This document shows, in pieces, positions 8,351-14,476 of a stretch of 45,382 nucleotides of DNA. This DNA is from Caulobacteraceae bacterium (GTDB lineage: Bacteria; Pseudomonadota; Alphaproteobacteria; Caulobacterales; Aquidulcibacteraceae), in the NCBI GenBank assembly GCA_016703335.1, contig JADJCG010000023.1:1-45382 (forward strand), read 5' to 3'. The position numbers and the translations under genes were made by a program. The notes beneath the pieces were generated by a model, which did no database searches, had not been told where the DNA came from, and saw only the letters and a program-made list of their open reading frames with translations. Numbering within the stretch: position 1 is the first letter of the stretch; every line of letters begins with the position of its first letter.

Positions 8351-8590
8351 GCTAGCGAGGTCGCGATATTACACTTCACGGACCCTGTTAGAAATCAGCG
8401 CATTTCCCGAGGAACGCTCTTTGTTGCGAGCCGTTCGCTGTTGGTTGGGAAAAGCCATGCGCGGCGGAATGTTAGCGATGGGACTGTTTGCGCTGGCAGT
8501 ATTTTGTCTGTGTTGGCTCGTGCTCTGCGCCTGAGACACGAACGCCAAACCTGTTTCCCTCAGCCCAGACCTAGTGTGGGTTAATCTGGG
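8350..8590 (+). repeat. microprotein module, copy A
   Basis: This ~240-base unit is a diverged duplicate of 8930-9180. Shared blocks occur in the same order: GCGATATTA, then CGGACCC, TTCGCT, GGAAAA, ATGCG at the ORF start, and after the ORF a CGAACG...AACC.GTT.CC...GCCC...CCTA...TGTG stretch. The duplication covers both flanks as well as the ORF, so the unit as a whole was copied. Confidence 0.6.
8457..8534 (+). CDS. 25-aa hydrophobic peptide, module copy A
   Basis: ATG at 8457 opens a 25-codon ORF beginning MRGGMLAMGLFALAVF and ending CWLVLCA, almost entirely hydrophobic with three cysteines. A weak GGGAAAA ribosome-site-like stretch lies 5 bases upstream. A paralogous ORF of 26 codons sits in the second module at 9032. 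The size and hydrophobicity recall type I toxins and small stress peptides (Ibs, Ldr, TisB-like), but that is only a comparison. Support for coding is the conserved start and context between the two copies. Confidence 0.4.
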   Translation: MRGGMLAMGLFALAVFCLCWLVLCA

Positions 8591-8620
8591 ATTTCAATCA
8601 GAGCATCGGACCGGCCGATC

Positions 8621-8725
8621 TCAGCCCGTGTAGGCGAATATCCAGGCGGCAGCGCCGAGGCAGGCAGCGCCCCATAAAGCGATCATGAGCAATATCTTGT
8701 AAGCGTCGGCGTCGGACCTGTGCAT
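8621..8725 (-). CDS. possible single-helix membrane protein (34 aa)
   Basis: An ORF starting MHRSDADAYKILLMIALW with a hydrophobic helix that runs nearly to the C-terminus (AWIFAYTG). The start codon lies about 16 bases after a perfect terminator-type hairpin with T tract on the same strand (8741-8779), and a GGAAC element is the only ribosome-site candidate. If real, its expression would depend on read-through of that hairpin. The family is unknown. It lies between the two copies of the microprotein module. Confidence 0.35.
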   Translation of the reverse strand: MHRSDADAYKILLMIALWGAACLGAAAWIFAYTG

Positions 8726-8740
8726 TCCAAGTTCCAGTGC

Positions 8741-8779
8741 GGAAAAAGGGAAAACGGCTCCCTTGGCGAAAGGGAGCCG
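8741..8779 (-). terminator. rho-independent terminator or attenuator, minus strand
   Basis: The 10-bp perfect stem CGGCTCCCTT/AAGGGAGCCG (8755-8764 with 8770-8779) has a 5-base loop. On the minus strand it is followed by TTTTCCCTTTTT. No T tract follows it on the plus strand. It implies a minus-strand transcript entering from above 8780, where no gene is evident, and it sits right before the small ORF 8621-8725. Confidence 0.65.
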
Positions 8780-8929
8780 CTCCGGTCGCGCCGAATAGGT
8801 CGGGGGAGATTTTTCCGGCGCGCTAGGACCGTTGCACTTGCGATCAGAGATGTCGGTGCGCCATCGCACAGGCAGCGGACTGCAAATTCGCGCACCCTTT
8901 CCGCGTAAAGGTCAGCGCTGAGAGGAAGC

Positions 8930-9180
8930 GAGGACTTGCGCGATATTATATTTACGGACCCAGACTCTAAACACGCTCCATGACGGAACGTCACGCTCGT
9001 TGAGCGGTTCGCTCTACGACTGGAAAAACTTATGCGTAGCGGGCTCTTAGCTCTGTTGTTATCCGCGTCCTCGATGGTGACGCTCGACGGTCTGGCTCTT
9101 TTTTGCAGCTAGCGCGAACGTCGAACCCGTTCCCAAGCCCCAATCCTAAATGTGAATAAAGCTAGGACTCCGCGCCTAGT
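8930..9180 (+). repeat. microprotein module, copy B
   Basis: The diverged duplicate of 8350-8590, with the same order of short conserved blocks before and after the ORF. The block GCGATATTA-TATTTA-CGGACCC is AT-rich for this genome and may be the promoter region of the unit. Confidence 0.6.
9032..9112 (+). CDS. 26-aa hydrophobic peptide, module copy B
   Basis: ATG at 9032 opens a 26-codon ORF beginning MRSGLLALLLSASSMV and ending LDGLALFCS. It aligns with the 25-codon ORF of copy A: same MR-G start, hydrophobic core and C-terminal cysteine. TGGAAAAAC precedes the start. It may be a short membrane peptide. Coding is supported by conservation of an ORF in both copies despite heavy drift around it. 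Confidence 0.4.
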   Translation: MRSGLLALLLSASSMVTLDGLALFCS

Positions 9181-9298
9181 TCTGGGTTCCTATTGACGGA
9201 ACACGTTCCGCAAGGGCAACTTTTCACTCCTCCTTCTAGATGCGCTTGGCGGCTCTCGATCCCCCAAGAGGGCCGCCACTCTTTAGGGGTTCAAGGCC

Positions 9299-9511
9299 AT
9301 GCCGTCTGGTCGCTCACGACTGAAAGCCCAACGCGCTCCCGCTGAGCAGAGACGAGCTGTGCGTGACCCCAGCCCCCGCAAACCTCCTCGCCGAGAGGCG
9401 CCGCAGTCGCCGCGACCACATGAGGTAACGGACCGGCCGCTATGGATTTTCGTGGCCTTCTGGGTGGCTATGTGCGGCGTCGCTATCGCGTGGTTCTTCC
9501 TGAACCCGTGA
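9299..9511 (+). CDS. small basic tail-anchored membrane protein (70 aa)
   Basis: The first ~45 residues are very basic and proline-rich (RSRLKAQRAP, PRKPPRREAP). The last ~23 form one hydrophobic helix (PLWIFVAFWVAMCGVAIAWF) ending in LNP. AGGGG lies 11 bases before the ATG, with AAGG closer in. The layout is that of a C-terminally anchored protein with a cytoplasmic, possibly nucleic-acid-binding or phospholipid-binding, head. No family is recognised. It closes the run of tiny membrane ORFs. Confidence 0.5.
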   Translation: MPSGRSRLKAQRAPAEQRRAVRDPSPRKPPRREAPQSPRPHEVTDRPLWIFVAFWVAMCGVAIAWFFLNP

Positions 9512-9542
9512 GCGCATCGGACTGCGAGTCCGTGCACCCTCG

Positions 9543-9559
9543 CTAGTTTTCAAGACTAG
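9543..9559 (-). other. tRNA-Ser(UGA)-like anticodon arm without a full cloverleaf
   Basis: Read on the minus strand, CTAGT-CTTGAAA-ACTAG is a perfect 5-bp stem with a canonical 7-base anticodon loop (UGA in place), preceded by a D-arm-like CAGTGGAAGGC. A matching T arm and acceptor stem cannot be formed in the right order; a GGATTCGATTCC stretch lies upstream instead. It looks like a tRNA-Ser remnant or chance similarity, not a working tRNA. Confidence 0.3.
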
Positions 9560-9615
9560 TGCCTTCCACTGGGACTCCCGAGGAATCGAATCCTGCTTGC
9601 GCCGCCGCGCTGATT

Positions 9616-9630
9616 GTTCTTGATATGTTC
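9616..9630 (+). promoter_or_regulatory. LexA (SOS) box GTTC-N7-GTTC
   Basis: GTTC-TTGATAT-GTTC exactly matches the alphaproteobacterial LexA operator GTTC-N7-GTTC. It overlaps the -35 element of the promoter for the radical SAM gene, so bound LexA would block RNA polymerase. Confidence 0.8.
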
Positions 9631-9648
9631 TGTGCGTGGGATTATAGT
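9620..9648 (+). promoter_or_regulatory. sigma-70-type promoter for the radical SAM gene
   Basis: TTGATA (9620-9625) and TATAGT (9643-9648) are spaced by 17 bases. Transcription would begin about 7-8 bases downstream, at or next to the ATG at 9656, so the message is probably leaderless; there is no ribosome site before that ATG. Confidence 0.7.
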
Positions 9649-9655
9649 CCTATGT

Positions 9656-10729
9656 ATGAAATCCGACCCGTTGCACGGCCGGGGCGCTCGCACGAACGCG
9701 AGCGGCCGCTACGAGCGCTTTGCCCGCGAAGCGTTCGATGACGGATGGGTCGGGGAGGATGGCGCGCGGCCGTTCGAGACGATCGTCACGCCTGAATTGG
9801 CCAAGAGCATCATCTCGACCAATCAAAGCCCCGACATCTCGTTCGACCAATCGATCAATCCGTACCGGGGCTGTGAACACGGCTGCATCTATTGCTACGC
9901 GCGTCCCAATCACGCTTACGTTGGTCTTTCGCCAGGGCTCGATTTCGAAACCAAGCTTTTCGTGAAAGCGAACGCCGTCGAGTTGCTCGAGCGCGAATTC
10001 GCAAAGCCGAGTTACAAACCGAAGACGATCATGCTCGGCGGCGTCACCGACATCTATCAGCCGATCGAGCGCGGATACGGCATCACGCGCGGCATTCTCG
10101 AAGTGATGGAGCGTTGGCGCCATCCGGTGTCGCTGATCACGAAATCACAGCTCATCATTCGCGATATCGACATTCTGGCGCGCCTTGCGGAGCGCGGATT
10201 GGCGAAGGCGGCGATCTCCGTAACATCGATGGAACGGCGCATTGCGCGTGTGATGGAGCCGCGCGCCGCTGCGCCGCACAGGCGCATCGAGGCCATTCGC
10301 ATGCTCGCCGATGCCGGCGTGCCCGTCACGGTGATGGTCGCGCCGATTGTGCCGGCCATCAATGACAGCGAGATCGAAGCGATCTTGGAAGAGTGCGCCA
10401 AGGCCGGCGCGAGCGCCGCTGGCTATGTGGTGCTGCGCCTGCCGCTTGAGATCAAAGATCTCTTCCGTGAGTGGCTCTACACACACTTTCCTGACCGCTC
10501 GACGCGGGTCATGTCGCTGGTGCGCCAGATGCGTAATGGCCGCGACTACGATCCGGAGTGGGGCAAGCGGCAAAAGGGCGAGGGGCCGTACGCAAAGCTG
10601 ATCGCTGACCGTTTCGCTGCGGCATGCCGCCGGTTTGGGTTCGATAAGCCAAGGCTGGCGCTGGATCACACGCAGTTCCGCCGCCCTTTGGAACATGGCG
10701 GCCAGCAGGATCTCTTTTCCTCGGAGTAG
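9656..10729 (+). CDS. PA0069-type radical SAM protein (SplB-like), SOS-controlled
   Basis: 357 residues. The [4Fe-4S] motif is RGCEHGCIYCYARP (Cx3Cx2C, cysteines near residue 80), followed by the family segments MLGGVTDIYQPIERGYGITR and LITKSQLIIRD. This places it in the PA0069 group, related to spore photoproduct lyase but without an assigned substrate. The ATG at 9656 is chosen because the promoter start point falls on it; an upstream TTG frame would include the LexA box. LexA control suggests a part in the response to DNA damage, possibly repair of a nucleic-acid lesion. That is inference from regulation plus family resemblance. Confidence 0.88.
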   Translation: MKSDPLHGRGARTNASGRYERFAREAFDDGWVGEDGARPFETIVTPELAKSIISTNQSPDISFDQSINPYRGCEHGCIYCYARPNHAYVGLSPGLDFETKLFVKANAVELLEREFAKPSYKPKTIMLGGVTDIYQPIERGYGITRGILEVMERWRHPVSLITKSQLIIRDIDILARLAERGLAKAAISVTSMERRIARVMEPRAAAPHRRIEAIRMLADAGVPVTVMVAPIVPAINDSEIEAILEECAKAGASAAGYVVLRLPLEIKDLFREWLYTHFPDRSTRVMSLVRQMRNGRDYDPEWGKRQKGEGPYAKLIADRFAAACRRFGFDKPRLALDHTQFRRPLEHGGQQDLFSSE

Positions 10730-10782
10730 CCTCGCGCCGGAGCGCAAGCTAAGACGGACGCTGAGGGTAGGAGGACGCTCGC

Positions 10783-11703
10783 ATGCGTACAGATGGCCAA
10801 CGCCAATCGGACAATTTCGAAGATCGCGGCCGCGGAAGTGGCGGTGGCGGCATGGGCGGCGGTGGGCTGCCTGGCGGCGTGCTCTTCGCGCTGCTGCGCC
10901 GTATTGGTCTGCGCGGCATCCTGATTGCCGCTGTCCTTGGCGGTGTCGTGTGGTTCGCTTTCCCGCAATTCCGCGCGCCGATCATGGCGTTGCTCGGCAT
11001 CGGCGGCGGCGGTGGGCAAGTCGCTCAAGGCGAAGGCAACACGTGCGACTCGGCGGACGCGACGCAAGCCTGCACCTTCTCGCGCCAAATTCTTGCTTCG
11101 ACCGAGGACGTTTGGCGCGGCCAATTTCAGCAGGGCCGCTTGCCGCGCTACAACAATCAACAGCCCGGCGCGTATCAGGATCCAACGCTCGTCATTTATT
11201 CTGGCGCCGTAGGCACAGAGGGCTGCGGCAGCGCCAGCTCCGACGTCGGGCCGTTCTACTGCCCAGGCGATCGCAAGCTCTACGTTGATCCAAGCTTCTA
11301 CGACACGATGCGCGATCGTCTGCGCGCGCCCGGCGATTTCGCGCAAGCCTACGTCATTGCGCACGAAGTCGGTCACCACGTGCAGAACTTGATCGGCGCG
11401 ACGCAGGTTCAAGTTCAGGGCGAGAGCCAGAACCAAACATCGGTGCGTGTCGAGTTGCAGGCCGATTGCTTTGCCGGCGTGTGGGGCCACACTGCGCAAT
11501 CGACGCTTTCGATCGATGACGCGGACTTGCGTGAAGCACTGAACGCCGCGCACCAGATCGGTGACGATGCGCTCGGTCAACGCAACGAGGATCAGTTCAC
11601 GCACGGCTCGAGCGCCCAACGCATGACCTGGTTCCGCCGTGGCTTCGATAGCGGCGACGCGCGCCAGTGCGACACGTTCAACGTGCCGGCTAATCAGCTT
11701 TGA
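10783..11703 (+). CDS. KPN_02809/YpfJ-type neutral zinc metallopeptidase
   Basis: 306 residues. A Gly-rich N-terminus (residues ~18-30) precedes one membrane helix (about residues 43-60). A second Gly run follows, then the catalytic domain with HEVGHHVQNL (HExxH zinc motif, near residue 205) and downstream ELQADCFAGVWG, where the Glu is the likely third ligand. The domain faces the periplasm if the N-terminus is inside. Paired cysteines (CDSAD/CTF, CGS/CPG) may form disulfides. Family length fits. Substrates are unknown. AGGAGG precedes the ATG. The gene ends in a shared palindromic terminator with the LysR gene. Confidence 0.9.
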   Translation: MRTDGQRQSDNFEDRGRGSGGGGMGGGGLPGGVLFALLRRIGLRGILIAAVLGGVVWFAFPQFRAPIMALLGIGGGGGQVAQGEGNTCDSADATQACTFSRQILASTEDVWRGQFQQGRLPRYNNQQPGAYQDPTLVIYSGAVGTEGCGSASSDVGPFYCPGDRKLYVDPSFYDTMRDRLRAPGDFAQAYVIAHEVGHHVQNLIGATQVQVQGESQNQTSVRVELQADCFAGVWGHTAQSTLSIDDADLREALNAAHQIGDDALGQRNEDQFTHGSSAQRMTWFRRGFDSGDARQCDTFNVPANQL

Positions 11704-11710
11704 GGTGAGA

Positions 11711-11736
11711 GATTGGGAGCCTTAAGGCTCCCAATC
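11711..11736. terminator. perfect 26-bp palindrome between convergent genes, bidirectional terminator
   Basis: Two 13-bp arms around the centre TT|AA (GATTGGGAGCCTT and its complement) give a hairpin readable from both sides. The TAA stop of the LysR gene (11722-11724) lies inside it. No T tract on either side, so termination strength is uncertain. Confidence 0.55.
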
Positions 11737-12614
11737 CGCCGACTGATCGATCAAGAACTGGCGGAAGGCGGCGATGCGCTTTGAGCGCTTCAGGTCGCTT
11801 GGGTAGATGAAATAGACTTCGAAGCTCGGGCCCTGCAGCGTCGGCAGCACCTTCACGAGGTTCGGATTTTCGCGCGCCATGTAGTCGGGCACGCTGGCGA
11901 TGCCGAAGCCGCTCTCGACGGCGCGCAGCATGCCATAGACGTTGTTGATCTCTAGAAGTGGTTGACGCGGCTTTGCGTCCTCGCGCCCCGCGCGCTGTGC
12001 CCAATCCAGTTCCCGCATCGGCGTCGGCACGCCCGCCTGGTAGGCGATGATGCGGTGCTCGTCGAGGTCTTCAACTTTTTCGGCGTGCCGTGGCGCTGCA
12101 GATAACTCGCCGACGCATAGAGGCTCACGCGCACTTCAAGCAATTTACGCTGGATCAGATCCGCGTGCGTCGCGGCCCAAAGCCGGATTGCGCACTCGGC
12201 TTCAAGTTTCAAAAGGTCGTACTCGCGATCGTCGAGCATGATCTTGAGGCGTGTCTCTGGATACGTATCGGCGAACGAACCAAGGCGCGGTGCGAGCCAC
12301 GTTGAGCCAAATGCGACAGGCGCGGTGACTGTGAGATCGCCGATGACCTTTTCGCGCGCGTCCTTCAGCGTCGATTCCGCGATGACGGCAGCGCCCGCCA
12401 TTTCGCGCGTGAACTCGCGCAGGGCCATGCCGGGGCCAGTGAGAAGCAAACCGCGCGCGTGACGCTGGAACAGCGGCACGCCCATGTCGTTTTCAAGCGC
12501 AGCGATCTGGCGGCTGACAGAAGACTGGCTGACGCCAAGTTTCTCGGCGGCCGCGGTGAGGCTGCCTGTCTCAGCCGCGAAGTGGAAAGTCTTGAGCTTG
12601 TCCCAATCCATCAT
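11722..12614 (-). pseudogene. LysR-family transcriptional regulator, frameshifted
   Basis: The N-terminal part has the winged-helix domain MDWDKLKTFHFAAETGSL, with LGVSQSSVSRQIAALE as the recognition helix, followed by the first half of the effector-binding domain. After HGTPKK the frame is lost at a run of five T at 12076-12080 (A on the coding strand). Adding one A restores KVEDLDEHRIIAYQAGVPTP and joins the C-terminal piece that ends QFLIDQSADWEP. The repaired protein is about 297 residues, the usual LysR length. LysR proteins usually control a neighbouring divergent gene, here the MscS channel at 12715, but no such link is proven. A homopolymer slip suggests a sequencing error more than decay. 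Confidence 0.85.
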
Positions 12615-12714
12615 GACGCCCGGTCTCGAGGCGCGCGCCAGGCGGCCTTGTCCGATGCAATATTGCATAGCTCCGCGCGGCGGTCGATAGATAACGCCCC
12701 TCAAAGGTAGCTGC

Positions 12715-13749
12715 ATGCTCAACGGCCTCCAGGACATCTCCCACGTCATCCTGTTTCGCCTCGGCGCTTCGCCGGTGACGGTGGGCGGCGTTGCCGGGGC
12801 CGCGATGGTGGTGGTGCTGTTCATCGCCGCTTCGGTCTTCATCGGCACTGCGCTGAAGCGCCTGCGCATGCGCACCGAACCAGGCAACGCCGCGCTCTAC
12901 ATTGCGGAGAAAGTGCTGGGTTACGGCTTGGTGTTAGTCGGTATCGTCGCCGGGCTTTCAGCGCTGGGCATTGATCTGACGTCGCTTACAGTCTTTGCTG
13001 GCGGTCTCGGCATTGGTTTGGGTCTTGGTCTGGAGGGCATCATCAAAGAGTTCGTCTCAGGGCTGACACTCGTCTTCGATCGCGCTGTGCAGATTGGCGA
13101 TTACGTTGAGATGCATGATGGCACGCGCGGCGTCGTGCAGGAGATCGGCCCACGCGCGACGCGGGTGCGCAATAACGACAACGTTTATCTGCTCATTCCC
13201 AATTCAAAATTGATCGAAAACACCATGATCAATTGGACGCGGCGCGGTGAAACGCGGCGCATCCATGTGCCGTTTCAAGTCGCGATCGGCGCCGACAAAG
13301 AACGCGTGCGCGAGTGCGTGCTCGCTGCGGCGCGCGACGTGCCATTTACTCTGCCGGACACGGACAAGCACCGCTCGCAAGTTTGGCTGGTGGGTTACGG
13401 CGATAGCGCGCTGAAGTTCGAGCTGATCGTGTGGCCGACTCTGGAAGCGGTGAAGCGGCCGAAAGCGATGAACGCGGCTTACACGTGGGCGATCGATGAT
13501 GCGCTGCGCGGCGCCGGCATTGAGATTCCATATCCGCAGCGCGATGTGCGCCTGCGCGCGTTCTTCGGTGAAGAGGGCGATGATGCGCTTGATGCGCTCA
13601 ATCTGCGGCCAGTGACGCACGCACCGCCGCAGCCAACGTCAACGTCGTCCGTGAACGATGCGGCTGACGACCTGTTGCGGCCGGAGATGGAGCCGGAGCC
13701 GGAAAACCAGCCGCCGCCCGCGCCGCCGCCCGAACAAAAACGCGGGTAA
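12715..13749 (+). CDS. MscS-family mechanosensitive channel
   Basis: 344 residues. Two to three N-terminal helices lead into the pore helix TM3 (SLTVFAGGLGIGLGLGLEGIIKEF), then the beta domain (GDYVEMHDGTRGVVQEIGPRATRVRN, IPNSKLIENTMINWT) and a C-terminal alpha/beta domain. A Pro-rich tail (PPPAPPPEQ) ends the protein. Channels of this family open under membrane tension to release solutes at hypo-osmotic shock. The length is like E. coli MscS plus a short tail. It is divergent from the LysR gene with 100 bases between the starts. Confidence 0.9.
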   Translation: MLNGLQDISHVILFRLGASPVTVGGVAGAAMVVVLFIAASVFIGTALKRLRMRTEPGNAALYIAEKVLGYGLVLVGIVAGLSALGIDLTSLTVFAGGLGIGLGLGLEGIIKEFVSGLTLVFDRAVQIGDYVEMHDGTRGVVQEIGPRATRVRNNDNVYLLIPNSKLIENTMINWTRRGETRRIHVPFQVAIGADKERVRECVLAAARDVPFTLPDTDKHRSQVWLVGYGDSALKFELIVWPTLEAVKRPKAMNAAYTWAIDDALRGAGIEIPYPQRDVRLRAFFGEEGDDALDALNLRPVTHAPPQPTSTSSVNDAADDLLRPEMEPEPENQPPPAPPPEQKRG

Positions 13750-13796
13750 ATCCAGAGGCTCGCCGCACTCGGTTGACAAATCTCGGGTTTTCCTTA

Positions 13797-13808
13797 AGTG
13801 TATACAGT
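13797..13808 (+). promoter_or_regulatory. GntR-type operator around TGTATACA, upstream of the regulator gene
   Basis: TGTATACA (13799-13806) is a perfect dyad of the kind bound by FCD-type GntR regulators. It ends 3 bases before the regulator's ATG at 13809. A consensus TTGACA at 13773-13778 lies upstream and may be the -35 element. Autoregulation is the natural reading. Confidence 0.5.
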
Positions 13809-14471
13809 ATGCAATTGGCAGAAGTCGAGCGAGGCAATATCAGCGAGGCGGCGGCGGACGCCGTTCGCGCGATGATCGTCGACGGTCGCCTGGGCGCGGG
13901 TGATCGCCTCAATGAGGTGCATCTCGCCCAGCAACTCGGCGTTAGCCGCACGCCTCTGCGCGAGGCGCTGAGTGGGCTCGTGGCTGAAGGCGCGCTGATT
14001 GCGCGGCCGCGCTTGGGCTATTTCGTGAGGCAACTGACGCTCGAGGAGTTCGAGCAGATCTACGACATCCGTCCGCTGCTTGACCCCGAAGCGCTGCGGC
14101 TGGCCGGTATTCCGTCCGCCAAAAGCATCGCGCGTCTGGAAAAACTGAACACCGATCTCACGCGCGCAAAAGGACTGCGCGCGATCGAGGTCGATGACGC
14201 GTGGCACATGGAATTGCTGGCCGCGTGCCCGAACATAGTTCTGATCGAAATGATCGAGAAGATCATCGTGCGCACGCGCCGCTACGAACTCGCACTGATG
14301 CGTGAGCAGAAGAATGTCGGGACCGCAACTGAAGATCATGAGCGCATTATCGCAGCGCTGAAGGCAGGCGATCTCCCGTCGGCGTGCGCGGCGCTCAAAC
14401 GAAACATGCAGAGCGGGCGAGAGCCGATCGTGACGTGGCTAAAGAACCGCACGACTCACAAGGGGACGTAA
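13809..14471 (+). CDS. GntR-family regulator, FCD type
   Basis: 220 residues. The N-terminal winged helix-turn-helix contains RLNEVHLAQQLGVSRTPLREALSGLVAEG, and YFVRQLTLEEFEQIYDIRPLLDPEALRLA starts the all-helical FCD ligand domain. An alternative TTG start at 13773 coincides with a TTGACA promoter element, so the ATG at 13809 is preferred. The next gene begins 5 bases after its stop, so the two are one operon, and the regulator probably senses a metabolite related to that hydrolase. FCD proteins bind carboxylic acids with a metal ion; the ligand here is unknown. Confidence 0.85.
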   Translation: MQLAEVERGNISEAAADAVRAMIVDGRLGAGDRLNEVHLAQQLGVSRTPLREALSGLVAEGALIARPRLGYFVRQLTLEEFEQIYDIRPLLDPEALRLAGIPSAKSIARLEKLNTDLTRAKGLRAIEVDDAWHMELLAACPNIVLIEMIEKIIVRTRRYELALMREQKNVGTATEDHERIIAALKAGDLPSACAALKRNMQSGREPIVTWLKNRTTHKGT

Positions 14472-14476
14472 AGATC

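Noticed and set aside
9283..9537. 84-residue minus-strand ORF opposite the tail-anchored protein
   Set aside because: It has no ribosome site and is rich in Arg/Gly/Ala as an antisense frame would be.
9505..9600. Functional tRNA-Ser gene
   Set aside because: Only the anticodon arm and part of the D arm fit. The acceptor stem and T arm cannot be formed in order.
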